From an uncultured Oscillibacter sp. (GTDB lineage: Bacteria > Bacillota_A > Clostridia > Oscillospirales > Oscillospiraceae), in contig CAQVQZ010000008.1 of assembly GCA_948902155.1 (NCBI GenBank), forward strand, positions 1 through 24,343: a DNA stretch of 24,343 nucleotides. Direction: 5' to 3'. The notes below the pieces were generated by a model. That model saw nothing but the letters and a program-made list of their open reading frames with translations, was not told where the DNA came from and did not search any database. This document shows, piece by piece, positions 8,347 through 14,904 of the stretch. The number at the start of each line of letters is the position of its first letter. The stretch's first letter is position 1. The translations under genes were made by a program, and so were the position numbers.

Positions 8347-8784
8347 GTGGCAATCGAAAACGGCTCACGGGTCATGAACGGGACGTGGGGAGCTGTCTGG
8401 GAGGACGGCGCGGAGATCGCGGAGCTCAGCGCCTTCCAGGTCAAGGTGACGAAGAACTTCGACCCCATCAACATCTGCGGCCAGATGGCGGAGGACCGCA
8501 AGCTGGTCAGCATCAAGATCACCGGCTCCATGACCCTGCACAAGGTTTACAGCCGGGGCGCGGAGGACGTGGAGGCCGCGGCGGTGGGCCACGACGTCCG
8601 CAAGACCCTGGTGGGCAAGCTGGACGACCCGGACGCCTACGGCGCGGAGCGCATCGCCGTTTACGGCATGAACTACGACGAGCAGACCCTGGCGGACTTC
8701 GCCGCCGCCAAGGCGGGGAGCGTTACGGTCCCCTTCCAGGCGACCAGTTTCGAGTACCTGGACAAGGTGGACCCGCCCCAGTGA
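8347..8784 (+). CDS. Tail tube protein (XkdM-like)
   Basis: A 145-residue protein starting at GTG, seven bases after AAGGAGGG. NGSRVMNGTWGAVWEDGAEI, then FQVKVTKNFDPINICGQM and KITGSMTLHKVYSRG, match the XkdM tail-tube family (DUF2001). It stacks as hexamers inside the sheath to form the DNA channel. The gene is followed by 390 bp without a structural gene, occupied by the candidate toxin-antitoxin module. Confidence 0.9.
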   Translation: MAIENGSRVMNGTWGAVWEDGAEIAELSAFQVKVTKNFDPINICGQMAEDRKLVSIKITGSMTLHKVYSRGAEDVEAAAVGHDVRKTLVGKLDDPDAYGAERIAVYGMNYDEQTLADFAAAKAGSVTVPFQATSFEYLDKVDPPQ

Positions 8785-8791
8785 GGGCGTG

Positions 8792-8816
8792 AAAAAAGCC
8801 GGGGAACGTCCCCGGC
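8792..8816 (-). terminator. Minus-strand intrinsic terminator after tail tube gene
   Basis: Perfect 8-bp stem GCCGGGGA (8798-8805) / TCCCCGGC (8809-8816) with loop ACG. Read on the minus strand it is followed directly by six T (complement of 8792-8797), a textbook terminator. On the plus strand there is no T run. It would stop antisense transcription before it enters the tail tube and sheath genes. Confidence 0.7.
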
Positions 8817-8824
8817 GGCATGAT

Positions 8825-8853
8825 TTGACAAAATACGGCCCTGCTGGTATCAT
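8825..8853 (+). promoter_or_regulatory. Sigma-A promoter of the small toxin-like gene
   Basis: TTGACA at 8825-8830, 17-base spacer, TATCAT at 8848-8853: perfect -35 and 5/6 match in the -10. Predicted transcription start is near 8860. It is unusual to find a near-consensus housekeeping promoter within a phage late operon; it implies expression in the lysogen. Confidence 0.75.
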
Positions 8854-8938
8854 AAGGCCAGAAGGACGCTGTTACATAATAGGCGGTTGGCCCACCGTTT
8901 GCACCCCTGCGTAAATTCCAATGGGGGAGGTGGTGCTG

Positions 8939-9025
8939 ATGTGGAAGAGACGGCTTTTTGCCGCGCTGCGTTTCCTGGCGCTTTGCGCTATGTGGGCGTG
9001 GATACTCACCACAAAAGCGTGTTGA
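8939..9025 (+). CDS. Candidate type I toxin: 28-residue membrane peptide
   Basis: ATG 8939 lies eight bases after GGAGG in a GGGGGAGGTGG ribosome binding site. An in-frame ATG at 8921 has no such site. The peptide begins MWKRRLF, has one hydrophobic segment (about residues 6-24, rich in Leu, Ala, Trp and Cys), and ends ILTTKAC. A short basic start, one membrane helix and a short polar end fit type I toxin peptides. It has its own promoter, a ~79-base leader and a facing antisense RNA promoter. I recognise no close homologue by sequence; the call rests on architecture. Confidence 0.55.
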   Translation: MWKRRLFAALRFLALCAMWAWILTTKAC

Positions 9026-9102
9026 CCGCTCGGCTAGCACCCAAGCGGTCAACTCTGTTTGACTAGGCTTTCGGGCTGACCGTCTTGTAACAGCGCCCTT
9101 CT
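9013..9102 (-). ncRNA. Candidate antisense RNA antitoxin (~90 nt)
   Basis: Predicted from the perfect-consensus minus-strand promoter at 9109-9136. The start should be near 9102 (5' AGAAGGGCGCTGTTACA) and the end just past the stem at 9053/9021, where the minus strand reads ACGCTTTTG. The RNA would be fully complementary to the toxin mRNA 3' UTR and the last codons of its ORF. Its first 17 bases match the predicted 5' end of the toxin mRNA at 16 of 17 positions. Ends are inferred, not measured. Confidence 0.5.
9021..9053. terminator. Bidirectional hairpin at the toxin stop codon
   Basis: Perfect 10-bp stem GTTGACCGCT (9021-9030) / AGCGGTCAAC (9044-9053), with a 13-base loop. Plus-strand reading continues TCTGTTT; minus-strand reading continues ACGCTTTTG. 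The toxin TGA lies within the left arm. It can end the antisense RNA and possibly, less efficiently, the toxin mRNA. Confidence 0.55.
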
Positions 9103-9108
9103 ATGTCT

Positions 9109-9136
9109 ATTATACCCGCCCCAGCCGCTTTGTCAA
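9109..9136 (-). promoter_or_regulatory. Perfect-consensus antisense promoter
   Basis: On the minus strand: TTGACA (9136-9131), a 16-base spacer, TATAAT (9114-9109). Both hexamers match the sigma-A consensus exactly. It points into the 3' end of the toxin gene, and no protein-coding frame follows it before the terminator. The -35 box overlaps the left arm of the plus-strand terminator at 9123-9157. Confidence 0.8.
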
Positions 9137-9157
9137 GTACAGACAAGGCGGCTTTTT
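9123..9157 (+). terminator. Plus-strand intrinsic terminator before the tail chaperone gene
   Basis: Stem AGCCGCTTTGTC (9123-9134) / GACAAGGCGGCT (9142-9153), 12 pairs with one G-U, loop AAGTACA, then five T at 9153-9157. It would end the toxin mRNA at about 300 bases. It also lies within the late structural operon, 20 bases before the chaperone start, so late transcription must read through it or restart. Confidence 0.75.
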
Positions 9158-9176
9158 CATTGGAAAGGAGACTTAT

Positions 9177-9578
9177 ATGGAATCTGAACAGAAGAGCGTC
9201 CCCGTGCTGGACCTCCTCCTCCGGGGAGACCTGCCGGACGTGCGGAAAACCCTGCCGGAGAAGCGGGTGGAGGTGACGCGGCTCTCCGAGCTTGCCGGCG
9301 TGCCCGTGGTGTTCACCCTGCGGGCTTTGACCTACGACGAGACCCGCCGGCTCCAGGATAAGCCCCGGGAGGACCAGGCGCTGTCCGCCGTGCTCTACGG
9401 CTGCAAGGACCCGGATTTCCGGGACAAGCGGCTGCTGGACCCGGAGAAGGGCGTCGCGACGCCGCTGGATGTCATCAAGGCCCGGCTGACCGCCGGGGAG
9501 ATTGACGAGCTGTACATCGAGATTCAAAAGCTGTCCGGATACCTCCGGCGGACCCTGGCCGAGGTAAAAAACGCCTAG
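9177..9578 (+). CDS. Tail assembly chaperone, short form (XkdN/gpG-like)
   Basis: A 133-residue protein starting at ATG behind GGAAAGGAGAC. Content such as SVPVLDLLLRGDLPDVRKTLPE, then VVFTLRALTYDETRRLQD, matches XkdN-type chaperones, the gpG equivalent located between tail tube and tape measure. It coats the tape measure during tail assembly and is normally absent from mature virions. Near its end lies the slippery sequence A AAA AAC (9566-9572), allowing -1 frameshifting into the overlapping T frame. The stop codon TAG follows only one codon after the slip site. Confidence 0.88.
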   Translation: MESEQKSVPVLDLLLRGDLPDVRKTLPEKRVEVTRLSELAGVPVVFTLRALTYDETRRLQDKPREDQALSAVLYGCKDPDFRDKRLLDPEKGVATPLDVIKARLTAGEIDELYIEIQKLSGYLRRTLAEVKNA

Positions 9579-9748
9579 AGGCGGCGGACGACCCGGAGCT
9601 GTTCCTGCTGTATTACCTGTTCTGCGTCCACCACTGGGGGCTGGCGGATTTGAAGGCCCTGTACGAGAGCCGGGACGGGTGGCGGGAGATTATTCCGGCG
9701 TTCGCCGCCAGAGAGGCGCAGCGGCGGTCCGAGGGCTGGCGGTGGTAG
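9177..9748 (+). CDS. Frameshifted tail chaperone, long form (gpG-T-like)
   Basis: A -1 shift at A AAA AAC (9566-9572) moves ribosomes into a frame that continues from 9572 to TAG at 9746-9748, adding 58 residues for a 190-residue fusion. The added part includes LFLLYYLFCVHHWGLADLKA and ends EGWRW. Aromatic, Trp-containing segments are typical of T domains, which recruit the tape measure. The T frame has no start codon or ribosome binding site of its own, which supports translation only by frameshifting. Programmed -1 shifting at this point is well established in lambda and PBSX-like phages. Confidence 0.85.
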
Positions 9749-9766
9749 CAGGGCCGTCCGCTTTTT
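9739..9766 (+). terminator. Possible plus-strand terminator at the end of the chaperone gene
   Basis: GCGGTGG (9739-9745) can pair with CCGTCCGC (9754-9761), with one bulged T and one G-U pair, followed by TTTTT at 9762-9766. It spans the T-frame stop and faces the stop codon of the minus-strand gene that follows. It is weaker than the terminator at 9123. Confidence 0.4.
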
Positions 9767-10035
9767 CAAGCCAGCCAGGGTGGGACGTAGGTGATCCAGG
9801 CATACGCCGCTTGATAGGTACTGATGGACATCAGCAAAATCGTGATACCCAGGAAGACAAAGCAAAACCAGCCTCCATACCGACAGAGCGGCTCCCTCTG
9901 AAATTGGGACCTCAAGGAATTCGGGTCCGATGATTTTGAAAAAAGAAAAAAGGCTTCCATTCCCCAGATCAGCAGTACCGCAAGCAAAAGAATCAGACGC
10001 CCCAAAAACGCTGTACCCAGTATGCCTTTCACCAC
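9766..10035 (-). CDS. Antisense two-helix membrane protein (moron candidate)
   Basis: An 89-residue protein on the strand opposite to all neighbours, between the tail chaperone and tape measure. The start is GTG 10035, five bases after GGAGG. Two membrane segments are visible: residues about 9-32 (LGRLILLLAVLLIWGMEAFF) and 54-75 (GGWFCFVFLGITILLMSIS), joined by a polar loop with REPLCRYGG. It has its own strong promoter, and its DNA is clearly lower in GC than the surrounding genes, suggesting later acquisition. Such cassettes often encode lysogenic-conversion or superinfection-exclusion proteins, but I do not recognise this family. Confidence 0.65.
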   Translation of the reverse strand: MVKGILGTAFLGRLILLLAVLLIWGMEAFFLFSKSSDPNSLRSQFQREPLCRYGGWFCFVFLGITILLMSISTYQAAYAWITYVPPWLA

Positions 10036-10065
10036 GCATTCCTCCGCTCACCAGTTTATGAGTTT

Positions 10066-10094
10066 ATCATAATGGATACCCATTCAATTGTCAA
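10066..10094 (-). promoter_or_regulatory. Promoter of the antisense membrane-protein gene
   Basis: On the minus strand: TTGACA (10094-10089), 17-base spacer, TATGAT (10071-10066). That is a perfect -35 and 5/6 -10 with optimal spacing. The predicted start near 10059 leaves a ~24-base leader to the GTG. The -35 box lies just upstream of the tape-measure ribosome binding site on the other strand. Confidence 0.75.
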
Positions 10095-10109
10095 CGGGAG
10101 GTGACTCCA

Positions 10110-12419
10110 TTGCCATTGCCGGACAACAGCGTCAGCGTCGTATTCAAGGGCTATGACGAGCTGAGCCGGGTTATGAAGGACATCGCCGCCAGCGGGAAGG
10201 GCCTCAGCAAGGAGTACGAGGACCTGGAGCGGCGGGGCAAGGCCCTGGCCGCCGGCAACGAGAATCTTCAAAAGAAGATCGCCAGCTTGAACAAGCAGGT
10301 CGTTTCCGCCAAGGCCGCCATGCAGGAGGCCGCCCGGCAGTTCAAAAAGACCGGCGACGAGGCGGACGGCATCAAGCTGGAGAACGCCACCAGGGAGTAT
10401 GAAAAGCTGTCCGCCGCCTTGAAAGAGGCCAAGTCCGCGTCCAGCATCACCATGCAGTCCATGAAGGACACTGCCAACGAGATGCGCAAGCTCTTCGACG
10501 CCGGCGGCAGAGCCGGAGCCTCCGGCGGCGCGGAGTCCGGCGGTTTTTTCTCCAAGCTCTTCAGCGGAAGCCTTTCCAAAAAACTCGCGAACTCCGGACT
10601 CCTTCGGATGCTGGGAGATTCCGCCTCCAACGCCATCGGCGTCGCGGCGGAGAGCGCCCTGGGCCAGCCCCTGGCCTCTCTGGGCAGCAGTCTGGTGTCC
10701 GGGACCCTTTCCGGCGCGTCCTCCGGCGCGATCTTCGGCCCCACCGGCGCGCTGATCGGCGCGGGAGTCGGTGCGGTGTCCGGCCTCGTCAACGGCGGCG
10801 CGCAGGTCTTCCAGGCCCGGGACGACGCCTTCAAGGACTACTACGGCAATCTCTACGACACGGCCAACGCGGCCACGGCGGAGCGGCTGTCCTCCGGCAC
10901 CACCCTGGCGGCAGGCCGGGAGACGACGAAGCTGTCCTTCAACACCCTGCTGGGCAGCGAGGAAGCCTCCTCCGCCTTTCTAAACGACGTTCTGGAGACT
11001 GCCAACACCACCCCCTTCCTCTACGACGACCTGGTGGACATCTCCAAGACCATGCTCAGCTTCGGCACGGCGGTGGACGACGTGATCCCCACCCTCACCA
11101 AGGTGGGCGACGCCGGGGCGGCCCTGGGCCTCTCCACGGGAGATATCGGGACGGTGGCCACCTACCTGGGCCGGATGCAGTCCAGCGACAAGGCCACGCT
11201 GGAATACCTGAACCCCCTGAACGAGCGGGGCCTCTCCGTGTTCCAGTGGCTGGCGGACGATTTGAAGGTCAGCGTCGGCGAGGTGTACCAGAAAATTTCG
11301 AAGAGCGAGCTGTCCGGCGGCTACGTCAGCGACGTCATCCTGCGCCAGTTTGAGAAGCTCTACGGCGGCATGATGAGCGTGCAGTCCCAGTCCACCGAGG
11401 GCCTGGACAGCACCCTCCAGGGCCTGAAAGAGAACGTGGACGCCGCCGGGGGCGACGCCTACAACGAGCTGCGCAAGGAGTCCAAGGAGGCGGATATCGC
11501 CGCCTATGGCGGCGCCCTGGGAGACAAGCTGGCGGAGGTCAGCGCCGCCGGGGGCGAGGCTCAGGCCTACGGCGAGAATTTGAAGGAGCAGTATCATCGG
11601 GAGGCTCTCAGCGCCGTGCTGCTGGGCGGCCTGGACAAATCCACCTCTGTCTTCTCCGAAGAGGACGCGGAAAAGCTGGAGGACCTGCGGGTCCAGTTCG
11701 CGGCGGCCGAGGAGACCTACAAGCAAGGCGGCGAAAACAGCAAGGCGGCCGGGAAGAAGATGGAGGACCTTCGCGAGGAGGCGGAGGCCCTGGCGGAAGC
11801 GGCCTACGAGTCCAGCGAGTGGGGCCAGATGCTCCACGACACGGAAAAGGACCAGATCGCCGCCACCCGAGAGCTGACGCTGGGCCTGGCCGCCGCCACC
11901 AACGCCCTGGAGATCAGCAACGAGCGTTCCAAGGGCGGCGCGGCGGGCTTCCTGGATTCCTTTTTCGGCGGCTCCAATTCCGGCGGGGAGGAGTCCGGGC
12001 TGATTGGCCGGGCGAAGAACTCTCTGGGACTCTTCGCCTACGGCCTGGACTATGTGCCCTACGACGAGTTCCCCGCCCTGCTCCACCAGGGCGAGCGGGT
12101 CCTGACGGCGGCGGAGGCCCGAACCATGGACCGCCTGCCCCCGCTGCCCGGCCTGGACAACCGTCTGCCCGCCTTGGGGGCGGACAGGGAGAAGCCCGGG
12201 TCCTTCGCCTTCGGGCTGAGCGCCGCGCCCCATGACGGCTTTCCCGCCCTGCTCCACCAGGGGGAGCGGGTCCGGCCCCCGGCGGCGGCGTCCGGCGGGG
12301 ACGTCCACGTCACCGTCCAGGTTGACGGGATGACCGTCCGGCAGGAGGCGGACATTGACGCCATCGCGGAGGCCCTGGCCCGGAAGATACGAAACGCCAT
12401 GCTGAGAGGGGGCGGCTGA
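10110..12419 (+). CDS. Tail tape measure protein
   Basis: A 769-residue protein that sets tail length and is injected with the DNA. Residues up to ~130 are coiled coil. A Gly/Ala/Ser-rich hydrophobic stretch lies at about 180-235 (GPTGALIGAGVGAVSGLVNG), then a TP901-like core with FLYDDLVDISKTMLSFG and GLSTGDIGTVATYLGRMQ. The C-terminal part carries two copies of FPALLHQGERV (about 654-664 and 711-721). I chose TTG 10110, eight bases after GGAGG, since the GTG at 10101 lies within that site. The length is modest for a contractile-tail tape measure, so the tail should be fairly short. Confidence 0.92.
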   Translation: MPLPDNSVSVVFKGYDELSRVMKDIAASGKGLSKEYEDLERRGKALAAGNENLQKKIASLNKQVVSAKAAMQEAARQFKKTGDEADGIKLENATREYEKLSAALKEAKSASSITMQSMKDTANEMRKLFDAGGRAGASGGAESGGFFSKLFSGSLSKKLANSGLLRMLGDSASNAIGVAAESALGQPLASLGSSLVSGTLSGASSGAIFGPTGALIGAGVGAVSGLVNGGAQVFQARDDAFKDYYGNLYDTANAATAERLSSGTTLAAGRETTKLSFNTLLGSEEASSAFLNDVLETANTTPFLYDDLVDISKTMLSFGTAVDDVIPTLTKVGDAGAALGLSTGDIGTVATYLGRMQSSDKATLEYLNPLNERGLSVFQWLADDLKVSVGEVYQKISKSELSGGYVSDVILRQFEKLYGGMMSVQSQSTEGLDSTLQGLKENVDAAGGDAYNELRKESKEADIAAYGGALGDKLAEVSAAGGEAQAYGENLKEQYHREALSAVLLGGLDKSTSVFSEEDAEKLEDLRVQFAAAEETYKQGGENSKAAGKKMEDLREEAEALAEAAYESSEWGQMLHDTEKDQIAATRELTLGLAAATNALEISNERSKGGAAGFLDSFFGGSNSGGEESGLIGRAKNSLGLFAYGLDYVPYDEFPALLHQGERVLTAAEARTMDRLPPLPGLDNRLPALGADREKPGSFAFGLSAAPHDGFPALLHQGERVRPPAAASGGDVHVTVQVDGMTVRQEADIDAIAEALARKIRNAMLRGGG

Positions 12420-12422
12420 GCC

Positions 12423-13061
12423 GTGCAGATCATTTTCCGCAATGTGAAGACCAACCAGGAGCTCATCATGCCGGTGACGCCCTCCGACTTCTACGTGTCC
12501 GACGGCCGGCAGGTCGAAAATCTGGACATGACCGACACCGGGCAGGTGAACCTCCCCGGCCTCAAAAGCCTCTTCAACGAGCAGCAGGAATTTCTCCTGC
12601 CCTCCTCCGAACGGAACTACACCACCGGCGGCTGGAGCGGGGAGCCCTACGCCGTCGTGGACCGCCTGACGGAGTGGTCCAACAACGGCGACGTGCTGCG
12701 GCTCATCGTCACGGACACGCCGGTGAACTACCCCGTGCTTCTCGGCCCCGTCCGCCACGGCCAGCGGGACGGCACCGGCGACGTCTACGTCACCCTGGAG
12801 CTTCGCCGCTACCGGGAGCTGGCGGAGGAGAGCACGGAGACCAACCAGGACACCGGCAACCTGGGGCGGGCCGCCCCTCAGGAGAAACAGGAGGCGGCCA
12901 CCCGCACCGTCGCCAGGGGCGACACCCTCTGGGGCATCGCCCGGCAGGCCTACGGCGACCCCACGCTGGCCGGGAAGCTGGCCAGCTACAACGGCGTCAA
13001 AAACGCCAATCTGATCTACCCCGGCCAGGTCCTCAAGCTGCCGGACAGGGGGAGCCTGTGA
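12423..13061 (+). CDS. LysM-domain tail protein (XkdP-like)
   Basis: A 212-residue protein starting at GTG three bases after the tape measure stop. Residues 1-135 form the conserved baseplate/tail domain (MPVTPSDFYVSDGRQVENLD, then EPYAVVDRLTEW, and YVTLELRRYREL). Residues 161-207 are a LysM domain: TRTVARGDTLWGIARQAYGD, then NLIYPGQVLKLP. It matches XkdP/gp53-type proteins, which connect tape measure and hub; the LysM is thought to touch peptidoglycan or act structurally. Confidence 0.92.
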   Translation: MQIIFRNVKTNQELIMPVTPSDFYVSDGRQVENLDMTDTGQVNLPGLKSLFNEQQEFLLPSSERNYTTGGWSGEPYAVVDRLTEWSNNGDVLRLIVTDTPVNYPVLLGPVRHGQRDGTGDVYVTLELRRYRELAEESTETNQDTGNLGRAAPQEKQEAATRTVARGDTLWGIARQAYGDPTLAGKLASYNGVKNANLIYPGQVLKLPDRGSL

Positions 13062-13062
13062 C

Positions 13063-14049
13063 ATGGCATACAACGATTTACTGAAAGTCCGCACCTGGTC
13101 CCTGGACCACAGCCGGACGGAGCATATCACGGAGAAGCTCCGGACCAAGACCTGGAGCGGCAGCTATCAGGACTGCGCCCGGCAGCTCTCGTTCTCCGCC
13201 CTGCCGGAGGCCCTGCTGGAGCTGGGCGGCATGGCCCGGCTGTACCTGGGCCCGGACATTCTCTTCTCCGGGCACATCGTCTCCCGGTCCCGGGACAGCC
13301 TGGGGCACGAGATCGACTGCACCGCCCTGGACAACGGCCTGTACCTCAAGCGCAACAGCACCTATATGGCCGTCCGGAAGCAGACGCCGGAGGCCGTCAC
13401 GGCCCAGCTCTGCGGGGAGTTCGGCATCCCCTGCGGGGACCTGGCCGCCACCGGCGTCCCCATGAGCCGGAATTTCCTGGGGGTCAGCCTGTACCAGATT
13501 ATCCAGACCATGTATACCCTGGCGGCGGAGCAGACCGGGAAGCAGTACCAGGTCCGTTTTGCCTCCAACCACCTCCAGGTGGTGGAGAAGGCCATCGGGC
13601 CGGAGAGCATCCGCCTGGTGCCGGGGAGCAACCTCCTCTGGTGCCGCACGTCGGAGAGCATCGAGCGCATGACCAACCGGGTCACGGTCTACGACGACGA
13701 GTATCACCAGGCGGCGGTCTACGACAGCCCGGAAAACTATGCCGCCCTCTACGGCCTCATGCAGCAGGCCCTCCGGGCCAGCGACCGGGAGAGCCCGGAG
13801 GCCACCGCCAGGGACATCCTGGAGCAGAACGGCATTGCCACCACCCTCACCGCCCAGTGCCTGGGCAATGTGAAACTGATCACCGGCAACGCCGTAGCCG
13901 TCCATGAGCCCGTCACCGGCACCGACGGACTCTTCTGGATCACGGCGGACAGCCACACGGTTTCCAGGGGCATCTACCAGACCAAGGTCACCCTGGATTT
14001 TCGAAATTTGATGGACAAGCAGAGTGCCGGCAGCCTTCCGGAGGAGTGA
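13063..14049 (+). CDS. Baseplate hub protein (XkdQ-like)
   Basis: A 328-residue protein starting one base after the LysM gene stop. N-terminal WSLDHSRTEHITEKLRTKTW, central LYQIIQTMYTLAAEQTGKQY and C-terminal DGLFWITADSHTVSRGIYQT follow XkdQ, a gpD/gp27-like hub protein. It forms the baseplate centre onto which the tail spike and wedge proteins assemble. No peptidase or lytic domain is visible. Confidence 0.85.
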   Translation: MAYNDLLKVRTWSLDHSRTEHITEKLRTKTWSGSYQDCARQLSFSALPEALLELGGMARLYLGPDILFSGHIVSRSRDSLGHEIDCTALDNGLYLKRNSTYMAVRKQTPEAVTAQLCGEFGIPCGDLAATGVPMSRNFLGVSLYQIIQTMYTLAAEQTGKQYQVRFASNHLQVVEKAIGPESIRLVPGSNLLWCRTSESIERMTNRVTVYDDEYHQAAVYDSPENYAALYGLMQQALRASDRESPEATARDILEQNGIATTLTAQCLGNVKLITGNAVAVHEPVTGTDGLFWITADSHTVSRGIYQTKVTLDFRNLMDKQSAGSLPEE

Positions 14050-14053
14050 GACC

Positions 14054-14482
14054 ATGCAAGGAGACCCATACAGCGAGATGATAGACATGATGCGGACGGC
14101 CCATTTGGACCCCTACGGCCTGGGCCCGGTCCATCTGCGGCGGGGGACGGTCCTGGCCCTGGAGCCGCTGAAGATCGACGTGGCCGGGACCCCCCAGGAG
14201 GCGGAGCGGTTCTTCATCTGCCACCGCCTTTTGAAAGGGCACCGGGAGACCCTGGACTTGAAGTGCACGGAGGTCTCCGCCCGCTTTTCCCTGACGGCCT
14301 CCTGTCCCTGCCCGGACGGGGGCCACAGCGGCAGCGCGGCCTCCGCCAGCGGCGGGACCCTGACGGCCAGGGCCGCCGCCACTGTGGCGGAGCCGGTATT
14401 GCGGGAGGGGGACGTCGTGCTCCTTCTGACGGAGGACGACCAGGTATTTTATATCATCGACAAGGTGGTGCGGGCGGTATGA
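14054..14482 (+). CDS. Baseplate protein, DUF2577 (XkdR-like)
   Basis: A 142-residue protein. I chose ATG 14054 seven bases after GAGGAG; the frame is open further upstream but without a ribosome binding site and within the hub gene. The segment HLDPYGLGPVHLRRGTVLAL, later REGDVVLLLTEDDQVFYIID, is an OB-like fold typical of DUF2577. It likely forms part of the central spike or hub. The stop overlaps the next ATG (ATGA). Confidence 0.8.
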   Translation: MQGDPYSEMIDMMRTAHLDPYGLGPVHLRRGTVLALEPLKIDVAGTPQEAERFFICHRLLKGHRETLDLKCTEVSARFSLTASCPCPDGGHSGSAASASGGTLTARAAATVAEPVLREGDVVLLLTEDDQVFYIIDKVVRAV

Positions 14483-14904
14483 GCGGAATTTTCCCAATGA
14501 TACAGCCGGAAACGGCGGAGGCGGCGGCCCCTCAGCGCCTGCCGCTGTGCATGGAGGTGGCCTGGGACTTCGAGGGCGGGAAGCCCATCTTCTCCGGCGG
14601 CAAGCCCCTGGTGGTCACCGGGGCCGAGGCGGTGAAGGTGTGGATCTGGAAGGCGCTGATGACCGCCCGGACCCGCTATGACGTCTACAGCTGGGACTAC
14701 GGCAGCGAGGTGGAGAGCCTCATCGGCCAGGCGTTCACCACGGCGGTGAAGCAGAGCGAGGGCGCGCGCTACGTCCGGGAGGCCCTGCTCATCAACCCCT
14801 ATATCCTGGCCGTGCGGCAGGCGGAGGTCTCCTTCCAGGGCGACAGCCTGACCATCTCCTGCGAAGCTGAGACCATCTATGGGGAGGTGCGCGTCCATGT
14901 ATGA
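14479..14904 (+). CDS. Baseplate wedge protein, DUF2634 (XkdS-like)
   Basis: A 141-residue protein related to T4 gp25/XkdS. VAWDFEGGKPIFSGGKPLVV, then KVWIWKALMTARTRYDVYSW and DYGSEVESLIGQAF, are diagnostic. It acts as the sheath initiator in the wedge. ATG 14479 overlaps the DUF2577 stop. It shares eight bases with the following baseplate J gene. Confidence 0.88.
   Translation: MSGIFPMIQPETAEAAAPQRLPLCMEVAWDFEGGKPIFSGGKPLVVTGAEAVKVWIWKALMTARTRYDVYSWDYGSEVESLIGQAFTTAVKQSEGARYVREALLINPYILAVRQAEVSFQGDSLTISCEAETIYGEVRVHV

Noticed and set aside
8921..8941. Earlier in-frame start for the small toxin-like peptide (ATG 8921)
   Set aside because: No ribosome binding site precedes it, whereas the later ATG at 8939 has GGAGG eight bases upstream.
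10980..13148. 722-codon minus-strand frame opposite tape measure and LysM genes
   Set aside because: It spans several well-supported plus-strand genes and has typical antisense composition (Gly/Val/His/Leu rich) with no domain.
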